Assembly: GCA_024276655.1 (NCBI GenBank)
Contig: JAJRWU010000286.1
Span: forward strand, 1 to 36,691
From: Planctomycetota bacterium
Lineage (GTDB): Bacteria > Planctomycetota > Planctomycetia > Pirellulales > Pirellulaceae
Length of the DNA stretch: 36,691 bases
Direction of reading: 5' to 3'
Shown here: in pieces, positions 27,439 through 34,856 of the stretch
Position numbering within the stretch: position 1 is the stretch's first letter
Layout of the letters: the number at the start of each line of letters is the position of its first letter
Position numbers and translations under genes: made by a program
The notes under the pieces: generated by a model
The model's input: the letters and a program-made list of their open reading frames with translations, nothing else
What the model was told of the DNA's origin: nothing
Databases searched by the model: none

Positions 27439-29373
27439 TTACTCAATTTCATCGCCTTCAATTTCATCAGCTTCGAGGTAGCCGTCTTGGTCGACGTCGA
27501 GCGAGGAGAACTGCTCTGACGAGCCGAGAAATTCTCGCGGACTGATTTCGCCGTCGGCGTCGAGGTCCATGCTTGTGAACCAACGCGGCGCGTCTTTTGC
27601 CGACAACGCCCGCCGCACGGGCGGTGCGAAGAGCGTGTTATTTTGTTGCACATTGCCGCGCACCAAGCCGAGAATCAAGCCGCTGGGAAGTTCCTCGCCG
27701 GTAATGCGTTGATCGGCATTGGCGTCGAGCTTGGCCAGCGTTGTCGGGGCCGAATCGATTTCCCGCTCCGAGAGTCGGCCATCGGAGTTTTGGTCGAGTA
27801 CGCTGAAGAGGGTATCGGCGTGGTCGGCGGCGCGGGCGCGAATCTGGCTCATGGCCGGCCCCTGCCGCCGCCGCAAATAGGCGGCGTACTCCGCCGGAAA
27901 CACTTTATCGTCTTGATCGTTGTCGAGATCGGCAAATGCCAACATGCCGCCAGGCAGTGCAACCTCCGGAAGCTCCTCTTCTTCGAGATAGCCGTTTTTA
28001 TCGGCATCGAAGCGTTGGAATAATACAGCGGCCTGCTGGGCGATATTGTTATTGACGCCATCGTTGACGAAAAATTCCAGCCGAACACCCGGCAACGCCA
28101 ACGTGATGCGCTGCGCGTAGTCGGTGGCGGCCACGGTTTGCGACGCCAACGGTTCGGCAATTTCGAGCAGTTTTATCTGCGGCGGGCGCGGGACGAGGTT
28201 GTTCTGTGCGGCGCCGTTCGCTTCGGCTTGTTTTTCAAACTGCGGCTCTTCGCCGAAGCGAGCCTCCAGGCGAATCTGAGGTTCGATGGTTACGAGGGCC
28301 TGCAATTCTTCTTCCGAGATTTCGCCATCGGCATCGGCGTCGAGTTGGCGGAACAACCCGGGCGTGAGCGGAAAACTCTCGTCGTCGAGCACGCCGTTGA
28401 CCCCATACATTTCCTCCAGGGAATACTGGAGCGTGCCCCAACGGGTGAGTGCGTCGAGCCGGACCGCCGTATCAGGGCCGCGACGGCGGCGGTTGGGCAT
28501 GGCGCCGGTCATGCGGGCGTCGGGGCTGTCGTCGAAATCGGCTGCCAAGAGCACGCCATCGTCGTCGGCGTCGCGCGAGCGCAAGCGTTTGGCCGACGTT
28601 TCGATCTCCTCCCGCGAGATCATTCCGTCGTGGTCGGTATCGAGATGCAAACCGATCAGCGAGCGAAGCTGGGTGTAATTTCGATATTCATTGGCGCTTT
28701 GCAAGGAGAACGCCGCCGACTGCCCGGCGTTTCGGGTGAGAAAACGCGGCGCTTCGTTGGCGTCGAATTCGCCATCGCGGTCGACATCGTAGAGCCGCAC
28801 CATGCGGCGGGCTTCTTCTTCGTTGCCGACCGGCAAGTTTCCATACTGGCCGCTTTTTAATGCCGGGCTGCTGATCACCTCATCCCATGTCGGACGCCCA
28901 TCGCCGTTGGTGTCAGCCGCTTTTAGCAAATCCGCAACCAACGCCTTCAAGGGCGCATCGAACGGTTGGCCATCGATTGTCATTGTTATCTCGACAACCA
29001 AAGGCCCTCCCGACGACAACAACACCAGCCGCTCGGTTGCCGTATCCTTCACAACCTTCTCCACGACCGCCTCATTCGACGCGGGAGATTCTACAAGCGA
29101 CGATGTTTTTTCCTCGGATGCTTTTTCCTCGGCCGGTGAATTATCTTCCGTTGGCGTTTCTTCTTTCTTGACGACTGGCGCCGCATCCACCGAAGCAGGC
29201 GCCTCTTCCGCCAAGGGCGTCGCTTTCTCTGCTTTTGCCGGGACAGCCGCCGGCGCGCTGGCGGTGGCGTTCGATGCCGGAACATTTTTTTTCCCGGTCG
29301 GCCCGACAGCAGCCTTCGGCGAGCAGCCACATGCCAACACCAGCAACACCGCCAGAAGACGCTGCAATTTCAT
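27439..29373 (-). CDS. EF-hand repeat lipoprotein
   Basis: A 644-aa protein from the ATG at 29373. The N-terminus MKLQRLLAVLLVLACGC is a lipoprotein signal with a cysteine-containing cleavage region. A long Ala/Glu/Lys/Pro-rich stretch of about 100 aa follows, likely a disordered spacer. The rest carries about eleven EF-hand calcium loops, for example DTNGDGRPTWDE, DVDRDGEFDANE, DTDHDGMISREE, DADADGEISEEE, DQNSDGRLSERE, DLDADGEISPRE and DVDQDGYLEADE. One copy (DLDNDQDDKVFPAE) is degenerate, and another has Q at the glycine position. Multi-EF-hand secreted proteins of this kind are typical of planctomycetes; their role is not established. It is probably anchored outside the cytoplasm and binds calcium. 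Confidence 0.9.
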   Translation of the reverse strand: MKLQRLLAVLLVLACGCSPKAAVGPTGKKNVPASNATASAPAAVPAKAEKATPLAEEAPASVDAAPVVKKEETPTEDNSPAEEKASEEKTSSLVESPASNEAVVEKVVKDTATERLVLLSSGGPLVVEITMTIDGQPFDAPLKALVADLLKAADTNGDGRPTWDEVISSPALKSGQYGNLPVGNEEEARRMVRLYDVDRDGEFDANEAPRFLTRNAGQSAAFSLQSANEYRNYTQLRSLIGLHLDTDHDGMISREEIETSAKRLRSRDADDDGVLLAADFDDSPDARMTGAMPNRRRRGPDTAVRLDALTRWGTLQYSLEEMYGVNGVLDDESFPLTPGLFRQLDADADGEISEEELQALVTIEPQIRLEARFGEEPQFEKQAEANGAAQNNLVPRPPQIKLLEIAEPLASQTVAATDYAQRITLALPGVRLEFFVNDGVNNNIAQQAAVLFQRFDADKNGYLEEEELPEVALPGGMLAFADLDNDQDDKVFPAEYAAYLRRRQGPAMSQIRARAADHADTLFSVLDQNSDGRLSEREIDSAPTTLAKLDANADQRITGEELPSGLILGLVRGNVQQNNTLFAPPVRRALSAKDAPRWFTSMDLDADGEISPREFLGSSEQFSSLDVDQDGYLEADEIEGDEIE

Positions 29374-29430
29374 GGTTCGCCACCCTTCGTGTTCGTTTAG
29401 CACCGCTCGATAAATAACGGTCGCATTTGT

Positions 29431-29495
29431 GTAGCCATCGTCGCCAGACGGTGGGTGAGCGGTGAACCATCCCGCGCTCTGGCGAGCATGGCTAC
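29431..29495. repeat. Inverted repeat after the DUF1501 gene
   Basis: The 18-nt arms at 29431-29448 (GTAGCCATCGTCGCCAGA) and 29478-29495 are complementary except at two positions, with a 29-nt loop. It starts 22 nt past the DUF1501 stop on the minus strand, so it could terminate that transcript. Confidence 0.7.
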
Positions 29496-29516
29496 GACAC
29501 TAATTTTCCGCTCGCC

Positions 29517-30851
29517 TTACGCCAGCAGGTTGGCAATCGGTTCGCCTTCCATGATTGGGAATGGACGCCCAATACTAGAGATGATTTCAACCGCCGGGTC
29601 GATGCCCGCGGCCCGGCAAAACGTCGCCAATACATTTCCCTCATCGACTTTGCCGTCTTCCACGGCGGCGCCGTCGTCGCTGGTGCGCCCAAACACCTGA
29701 CCGCCCGCAATGCCGCCGCCCGCCAAAACGCACGTCCAAGCCGCCGGGAAATGGTCCCGACCGGCGTTGCCGTTGATCGTTGGCGTGCGGCCGAATTCGC
29801 CCATCCAGAGAATGGTGGTCGATTCCAGCAGGCCACGGTCCGCCAACTCGCGCATCAGCGTGGCCCAGCCGGCGTCGAGTTGCGCGGAAAGAGTTTTTAC
29901 CGTGGGGAAGTTGTTGAGGTGCGTATCCCAGCCGAGCCCCGTCCCCAGCGACACCTCCACAAACGGCGCCCCGCGCTCGATCAGCCGCCGCGCCATGAGG
30001 CAACCTTGGCCGAAAGTTCCGCGTCCATACGCTTCCCGGACGGCGTCGGGCTCTTGTGAAAGATCGAACGCCGCCACTGCGTCGTCGTGCATCATGCGCA
30101 CCGCGCGGCGAAACATCGTGTTTTGCGCCCGGCTGTTGCCGCTGGACCGACTCGCCAAAAATCGAGACTGCAACGAACGCCACATTTCTAATCGCTTTTG
30201 ATGCTGCTCGGCCGACACATTTTTGGGCAGCGTTAAATTGTCGACGCCCAATTCCGCAAAGCCGTCGGCTGCCGGCACGGCATTCTGGCCAGCCCCTCCG
30301 CCGACCGTGGCGGGCGCGTAACGGGGCCCCAAGTATCCGGGACCGAACGCCGCCGCATTCACCGCCGGACCAGGATTGATGCTGATATAGTTCGGCAGCC
30401 GCGATTGAGGATCGCCCAATTCCTTGGAAACCATCGAGCCCAGCGTGGGGAATCGCACCGGTCCGCCCGGCTGCCGCCCCGTACGCATGAGGTACGAACC
30501 GCGGCCATGGTCGCCTTCCTTGGTGCTCAAGGAGCGGATCAGGGCGAGATGTTCAGCCTGCTGGGCGAGTTGCGGCAGGTGTTCGCTGAATCGGAGGCCG
30601 GGAACGGAAGTGGCCGCCTCCTTGAACTCCCCGCCATTGGCGTGATTCGGCTTCATGTCGAAGGTGTCGGTTTGCGCGGGCCCGCCGGGCATCCAGAGCA
30701 GCACGCAATGTTTGCCCGGTTTGGGTTGCGCGGCCGCCGCCAAGGCCGGCAGCCAAGGACACGCACTAGCGCCCAATACGCCAACCGACATACGCCGCAG
30801 CCATTGCCGACGACTCACACCGCCGAAAGCGCCGGATGGGTCATTCATCAT
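29517..30851 (-). CDS. DUF1501 protein with Tat signal
   Basis: A 444-aa protein from the first of two adjacent ATGs (30851); GGAG lies 5 nt before it. The N-terminus has a twin-arginine signal (SRRQWLRRMSVGVLG), so a folded protein is exported. The fold is of the alkaline phosphatase/sulfatase superfamily, seen in HCVLLWMPGGPAQTDTFDMKP, ALIRSLSTKEGDHGRGSYLM, GWDTHLNNF and MGEFGRTPTING. In planctomycetes DUF1501 genes are regularly paired with DUF1549/DUF1553 genes, as here, where that partner is directly upstream. The biochemical activity is unknown; a role in breakdown of complex polymers has been suggested for such pairs. The frame extends farther upstream, but the Shine-Dalgarno site fixes the start. 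Confidence 0.93.
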   Translation of the reverse strand: MMNDPSGAFGGVSRRQWLRRMSVGVLGASACPWLPALAAAAQPKPGKHCVLLWMPGGPAQTDTFDMKPNHANGGEFKEAATSVPGLRFSEHLPQLAQQAEHLALIRSLSTKEGDHGRGSYLMRTGRQPGGPVRFPTLGSMVSKELGDPQSRLPNYISINPGPAVNAAAFGPGYLGPRYAPATVGGGAGQNAVPAADGFAELGVDNLTLPKNVSAEQHQKRLEMWRSLQSRFLASRSSGNSRAQNTMFRRAVRMMHDDAVAAFDLSQEPDAVREAYGRGTFGQGCLMARRLIERGAPFVEVSLGTGLGWDTHLNNFPTVKTLSAQLDAGWATLMRELADRGLLESTTILWMGEFGRTPTINGNAGRDHFPAAWTCVLAGGGIAGGQVFGRTSDDGAAVEDGKVDEGNVLATFCRAAGIDPAVEIISSIGRPFPIMEGEPIANLLA

Positions 30852-30901
30852 GTTATCTCCGCTCGTATTATTCCGCTTACGGTTGAAAATGTCGCTTTTT
30901 T

Positions 30902-30993
30902 CGTTTAACGGCAAGCCGAAGGCGGCTGTGTTTTGAGCCCACGCGTTCGGGCAATACAGAAAAACGCAGTCGCCTTCGGCTTGCCGTTAAACG
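30902..30993. repeat. Long inverted repeat between the DUF1549 and DUF1501 genes
   Basis: The 33-nt arms 30902-30934 and 30961-30993 start CGTTTAACGGCAAGCCGAAG and are complementary at 31 of 33 positions. Both exceptions would be G-U pairs in a plus-strand RNA but A-C mismatches in a minus-strand RNA. The loop is 26 nt. It lies in the intergenic gap of a minus-strand gene pair. Confidence 0.8.
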
Positions 30994-31036
30994 AGCCATT
31001 ACTAGCCGTGTGAAGTATCGATCTATTGCCCGGCCG

Positions 31037-32746
31037 TTAATGATTCAATACAAATTCCGCGCTGGTCAGCAGCGCCCAAAAAACATCGCCCCGCGCCCGC
31101 CGCCGCGATTTCGCACCCTCGCTTTCAGCGATATACGCCACAAACCGCTGGCGTTCTTCGTCGGTGGGAAAGCGGGCATAAGCCGCCAGGAAAAGAGTCT
31201 CGACGCGTTGTGGCTCCGAAAGCCAAGGCGCCTCCAGTGCTTTCAAGAGGCCGCTCGTTTCCGGCAACGACGCCGCATTGACCGTTCGGCCGTTGAGCAA
31301 CATCAATACCTGCGGCATGCCGGCTTGAAACTCCGCCGGGTTCCAATTCCGCAACTGCATCTGAGAGACAAACTCCTGCCGCTGGGGTGAAAAAGCGGGA
31401 GAGTTTCCCATGCCGGCGGCAATGTTTCGCGGTGTTAAGGTCGCCCGGGCGACGCTGTCGTAAAGTTGTTCGGCCGAAAGCGACTTGATCATCATCGTGG
31501 CGAACAACTCTGGCGGCGGCCGTTCGCCGTCGTAACGGCTCGATAGTTGGTAGGCCTTGGTATTGGCGAGCGTTCGCAATAACTCTTGGTAGTCGAAACC
31601 GGACTGCACAAAATAGGAACTCAGTTCCTGCAGCAACTCGGGATGGCTGCCAGGATTATGCTCGCCAAGATCATCGACCGGTTCGACCAAGGCCCAACCG
31701 AAGAGTTGTTTCCAAGCACGATTGACCGCCGCCGGCGGCAGATAGTGGTTCTCGCGAGAGGCCATCCAGAGCGAAAGCTGCGTGCGGCGCGGCCCGCCTT
31801 CGTCTTCCAACGGCGATTGGCCATCGGGAAATTGCGGCGCCACGACGGTGGCGGTCTCGGGAATCGTGACTGCGCCCGACTCCAAATCAACGAGCCGGGT
31901 GTTGCCGGGGCTGGACTGCGTTTGCTCCAACTGTGCGAAAAAAGCGGCGTATCCCCAAAAATCGTGTTGTTTCCAATGATTGAACGGATGGTCATGACAC
32001 TGTGCACATTGAATTTGCAGGCCCAGGAAAATTCTGGCGGTGTTGGCGGCCAATTCCTCGGGCTTCAATTCCAAGGCGGTGTAAAAGAGGGATGGGCCGG
32101 CGTCGTCGCCTCCGGTGGCGACCAATAAATCAGAAACCAGCCGGTCGTAGCGAAGATTCGCGGCGAACTGACGACGCAGCCAGTTTTGCACGCCCAACAC
32201 GCCCTGAATGTTGCCGTTCTCCATTCCGGCGGGCAACATGATATTTCGCCAGAGCGTGGCCATGTGGGTGGCGTATGCGGGTGAGCGCAACAAGGCGTCG
32301 AGCAAGGCCTGGCGTTTCCGAGGATGTTTGTCGGCCAGAAAGGCGCGCACCCGAGACACCTTGGGAATCGAGCCGGTCAGATCTAAATAGGCGCGCCGCA
32401 GAAACTCGCTATCGTCGGCTGGCGGCGAAGGCGGGGTTTTTGCCTGCCGCCAGTGTTCGGCCAAAATGTCGTCGATTCGGGCGATCATTTCGGCCCGCGG
32501 CGCCGAGCGAGCGTCACCGACGTGCGCGTCGGTATCTTGAGCCACGGTGTTTCGGGTCTCGGTGTTTGGTGACTCGATTTGAGGAGTTTTGGCAATATCC
32601 TCCGCTTCAATATTTCCACTAAACGCACTGCAGAGAATACATAGTGTAAATAGCGGGCATCGCCACCGATTGCCAATTCGTTGCAGAGTGTATATACCTA
32701 ATTGGGCGCGTCGCGCCGAACGATAGCAACGTGAGATTTTCATCAT
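31037..32746 (-). CDS. DUF1549/DUF1553 protein
   Basis: About 569 aa from the first of two adjacent ATGs (32746), preceded by GAGG at 4-nt spacing. A hydrophobic segment (PLFTLCILCSAFSG) serves as signal peptide, followed by a variable Thr/Glu/Asp-rich stretch. The DUF1549 part contains DDSEFLRRAYLDLTGSIP and a CAQCHDHPFNHW motif; this CxxCH resembles a haem-attachment site. The DUF1553 part contains YLPPAAVNRAWKQLFGWALVEPVDDLGEHN and LLRTLANTKAYQLSSRY. The gene precedes the DUF1501 gene on the same strand, the standard planctomycete pair. The two products probably act together outside the cytoplasm; the substrate is unknown. Confidence 0.92.
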   Translation of the reverse strand: MMKISRCYRSARRAQLGIYTLQRIGNRWRCPLFTLCILCSAFSGNIEAEDIAKTPQIESPNTETRNTVAQDTDAHVGDARSAPRAEMIARIDDILAEHWRQAKTPPSPPADDSEFLRRAYLDLTGSIPKVSRVRAFLADKHPRKRQALLDALLRSPAYATHMATLWRNIMLPAGMENGNIQGVLGVQNWLRRQFAANLRYDRLVSDLLVATGGDDAGPSLFYTALELKPEELAANTARIFLGLQIQCAQCHDHPFNHWKQHDFWGYAAFFAQLEQTQSSPGNTRLVDLESGAVTIPETATVVAPQFPDGQSPLEDEGGPRRTQLSLWMASRENHYLPPAAVNRAWKQLFGWALVEPVDDLGEHNPGSHPELLQELSSYFVQSGFDYQELLRTLANTKAYQLSSRYDGERPPPELFATMMIKSLSAEQLYDSVARATLTPRNIAAGMGNSPAFSPQRQEFVSQMQLRNWNPAEFQAGMPQVLMLLNGRTVNAASLPETSGLLKALEAPWLSEPQRVETLFLAAYARFPTDEERQRFVAYIAESEGAKSRRRARGDVFWALLTSAEFVLNH

Positions 32747-32952
32747 CGCCCTCGAATGTAAAAGGCTGACTGCAAATCTGGAGTTTGCCGTTTGGAGTCT
32801 GAGCCGCACCGCGTAATGAGGTCATCCTAACGCGTGGCGACCGTGTGGGGAAATGAAATACTGCACTCATTTCGGCGAACGGCTGAAAATATTGGAGTCT
32901 TAATTCTGGCGAAAAATTCCGCCGACCGCAGGCGTGTTTTGCGCAAAGGAGC

Positions 32953-33006
32953 GTCGCCTTTCGCTGCCCCGCAAGGGAACGCTGCTTTTGCGGAGCGAAA
33001 GACGAC
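32953..33006. repeat. Inverted repeat
   Basis: Arms GTCGCCTTTCGCT (32953-32965) and AGCGAAAGACGAC (32994-33006) are complementary at 12 of 13 positions. The element lies in non-coding DNA upstream of the DUF1549 gene. Confidence 0.6.
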
Positions 33007-33170
33007 CACAAGACCATTGTTTCTCGAACGCTCTTAAGTGGATTGCACATGCACATTTGAATGCCACATTGGCGGATGCCGGATGAAAATCAGGCTTTTA
33101 CTTAAACAGACGGGCGCCCTACGGGTTTGGTGTCAAGGTTGTTTGCCTGCCTCGAACCGAAACGGCCCAG

Positions 33171-33290
33171 AAAACCACCTTTATGGGTGGTACAAAGGCA
33201 ACCTCACCGAAGGCATAAATCCCCACTCAGTGAAAAGTGCGGAAGTCCGCAATCTCTAACGAGATAGATACATAGAAAAAAAGTGGTTTT
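33171..33290 (+). ncRNA. Possible structured RNA with alternative stems
   Basis: Local stems are ACCACC/GGTGGT (33174-33179 with 33186-33191), GCGG/CCGC (33239-33250) and ATCTC/GAGAT (33252-33265). The 5' part AAAACCAC (33171-33178) is also perfectly complementary to GTGGTTTT at 33283-33290, so a closed and a local form exclude each other. I recognise no known riboswitch class. This is a fold by eye and could be chance. Confidence 0.25.
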
Positions 33291-33354
33291 AGCTAGGTTG
33301 GGTGGGTAACAATAAAATTGTCATTTGTTATATTATGGGCATTGTTGGGTATCT

Positions 33355-33372
33355 GTGACACCATCCTGTCAC
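33355..33372. promoter_or_regulatory. Candidate operator palindrome upstream of the Rrf2-type gene
   Basis: GTGACA-N6-TGTCAC is a perfect dyad ending 46 nt before the ATG. A TATATT box at 33329-33334 could be a -10 element, with no clear -35. Many Rrf2 proteins repress their own gene at such dyads, so autoregulation is a reasonable guess. Confidence 0.4.
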
Positions 33373-33418
33373 CCCAATTTTTCTCCAGTCTCGAAGGAAG
33401 AAACGGCCTCAGATTCTC

Positions 33419-33820
33419 ATGAAACTCTCTCGAACCGCAGCATATGCACTTCACGCGACCCTTCGGCTTGCGGAAGAAAAGTCTTCGACCCCTATCCCCT
33501 GCAGCAGGCTGGCCAACGATGGCGAAATGCCAGAGCGATTTTTGTTGCAAATTTTACGCAATCTTGTTAATCACGGCGTGTTACGTTCCACGCGAGGCGT
33601 TGAAGGCGGGTACTCGCTCGCTCGCACCCCCCAACAAATTTCGCTGCTGGAAATTCTCGAAGCGATCGAAGGCCCCATCGGCAGCGCCAACGACGTCGCG
33701 GATTTGCTGCCGCGAAATTATCGCAAGGCGGTAACGTCGGCCATGAATCAGGTCAGCAAGAACTTGCGCGCCGAATTAAAGGCGATCACCATCGCCAAAC
33801 TGATGAGCAAGGGCCGGTAA
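33419..33820 (+). CDS. Rrf2 family transcriptional regulator lacking Fe-S cysteines
   Basis: A 133-aa protein of Rrf2 length. The winged-helix start MKLSRTAAYALHATLRLAE and the recognition part RFLLQILRNLVNHGVLRSTRGVEGGYSLARTPQQISLLEILEAIEG are clear. Fe-S members such as IscR and NsrR carry three cysteines after about residue 90; this protein has none there, its only cysteine being C28. It should therefore sense something other than through a cluster, as CymR does through a partner protein. It stands alone, with a perfect palindrome upstream. A phosphatase gene follows after 171 nt on the same strand but is not clearly linked. Confidence 0.92.
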   Translation: MKLSRTAAYALHATLRLAEEKSSTPIPCSRLANDGEMPERFLLQILRNLVNHGVLRSTRGVEGGYSLARTPQQISLLEILEAIEGPIGSANDVADLLPRNYRKAVTSAMNQVSKNLRAELKAITIAKLMSKGR

Positions 33821-33991
33821 AACGCCTTTCGCTGGAGCGAATCGTTTTCTCAACCGCTTTTCCGGTGTTTGGGAGGTTTTCCGGGTGCTGCATTTCGCCG
33901 CCCCGTCGTTACGCGCGTGCGTTTAGGCGGAGCGCGATGCGCGAGGAAACAAACCATGGCCTTATGAGACATCTTACTTAGGGGGAATCAC

Positions 33992-34837
33992 ATGGACGGC
34001 GCCGCTCCGGTGGATGATGGAGTCCATGACGATGAAATCAAGACGCGGCTGGAATTCGCGCTCTCCATCGCCCAGCAAGCCGGACGGCGAACACTACGTT
34101 ATTTTCGCTCGCCGGATCTAGCCGTCGAGCGAAAGTCGGACAACTCCCCGGTGACGATTGCTGATCGTGATGCGGAAGAATTCTTGCGGAAATCGATACT
34201 GCAAGCGTTCGCCGAAGACAGCATCGTCGGCGAGGAGTTCGACGACGTTGCCGGTGCGTCGGACTTTCGCTGGATTCTTGATCCTATCGATGGAACCAAG
34301 TCGTTCATCAGCGGCGCGCCCCTGTATGGAACGCTGGTCGGCGTGGAACACGCCGGGCGGAGCGTCATTGGCGTGATCGTCATTCCAGCGCTCGACGAAT
34401 GTGTTTATGCGGCGCTCGGTAAGGGGGCTTGGCATATTGTCGGCGGCGCGGCGCCAACACCCGCCAGGGTGTCGGCGCGAACTTCGCTTTCCGAAGGCGT
34501 TTTTCTCACCTCACAAGTCGATACGTTCGCCCGCCGCAACGCCAGAGATGCTTTTTTTGCGCTCGAAAAAGCGGCCTCCCTCACCCGCACCTGGGGCGAC
34601 TGTTATGGCTACCTGATGGTGGCCACCGGCAGAGCAGATGTTATGGTCGACCAGATGATGAACCTCTGGGACGCCGCCGCTATTTTGCCCGTTCTCCAGG
34701 AAGCGGGCGGCGCCTTTACCGATTGGCAAGGAGAGCCTGTCGTTACCTCCGGGGAAGGAATCGGGGCGGCGCCCGGCGTCTTGCAGGAAGTGCTCGAAAT
34801 CACTCGCCGCTTTCCCCGTCTGCCAAAAGCAACTTAG
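33992..34837 (+). CDS. Inositol monophosphatase family phosphatase, HisN-like
   Basis: A 281-aa metal-dependent phosphatase. The metal-site motifs are VGEE (residues 75-78 region), DPIDGTKSFISG and NLWDAAAILPVLQEAGG. The form DPIDGTKSF with GDCYGYLMVATGRADVMVD is closer to histidinol-phosphate phosphatases (HisN) than to SuhB or CysQ, so a histidine-biosynthesis role is likely but not certain. A strong Shine-Dalgarno site (AGGGGGA) stands 6 nt before the ATG. The 3' end overlaps that of the convergent thioredoxin-fold gene by 4 nt, and the stop codon lies in a 16-nt direct repeat. Confidence 0.88.
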   Translation: MDGAAPVDDGVHDDEIKTRLEFALSIAQQAGRRTLRYFRSPDLAVERKSDNSPVTIADRDAEEFLRKSILQAFAEDSIVGEEFDDVAGASDFRWILDPIDGTKSFISGAPLYGTLVGVEHAGRSVIGVIVIPALDECVYAALGKGAWHIVGGAAPTPARVSARTSLSEGVFLTSQVDTFARRNARDAFFALEKAASLTRTWGDCYGYLMVATGRADVMVDQMMNLWDAAAILPVLQEAGGAFTDWQGEPVVTSGEGIGAAPGVLQEVLEITRRFPRLPKAT

Positions 34838-34856
34838 TCGGCCAAAAGCAACTTAG
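34822..34856. repeat. 16-nt direct repeat at a convergent gene junction
   Basis: GCCAAAAGCAACTTAG occurs at 34822-34837 and again at 34841-34856, separated by TCG. The first copy ends the HisN-like gene (stop TAG), and the second encodes the last residues (KLLLA) of the minus-strand gene. Confidence 0.85.

Larger units (their letters stand above)
32747..33418. other. Gene-poor interval of 672 nt
   Basis: No frame here resembles a protein. The interval has a hairpin at 32953-33006, a cluster of stems at 33171-33290 and the upstream region of the Rrf2-type gene. A 73-aa plus-strand frame (33038-33259) is present but unsupported. Confidence 0.5.

Noticed and set aside
27282-27653. 123-aa minus-strand frame at the end of the EF-hand gene
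   Set aside because: It is out of frame with the EF-hand loops and made of Ser/Arg/Thr; a shadow.
32827-33009. 60-aa minus-strand frame
   Set aside because: It is created by the inverted repeat at 32953-33006 and has no support as a gene.
33038-33259. 73-aa plus-strand frame with several cysteines
   Set aside because: There is no ribosome site, no recognisable domain, and it runs through the region with the predicted RNA stems.
33121-33290. Known riboswitch class (TPP, cobalamin, glycine, c-di-GMP)
   Set aside because: I compared the region by eye with the conserved cores of these classes and none matched.
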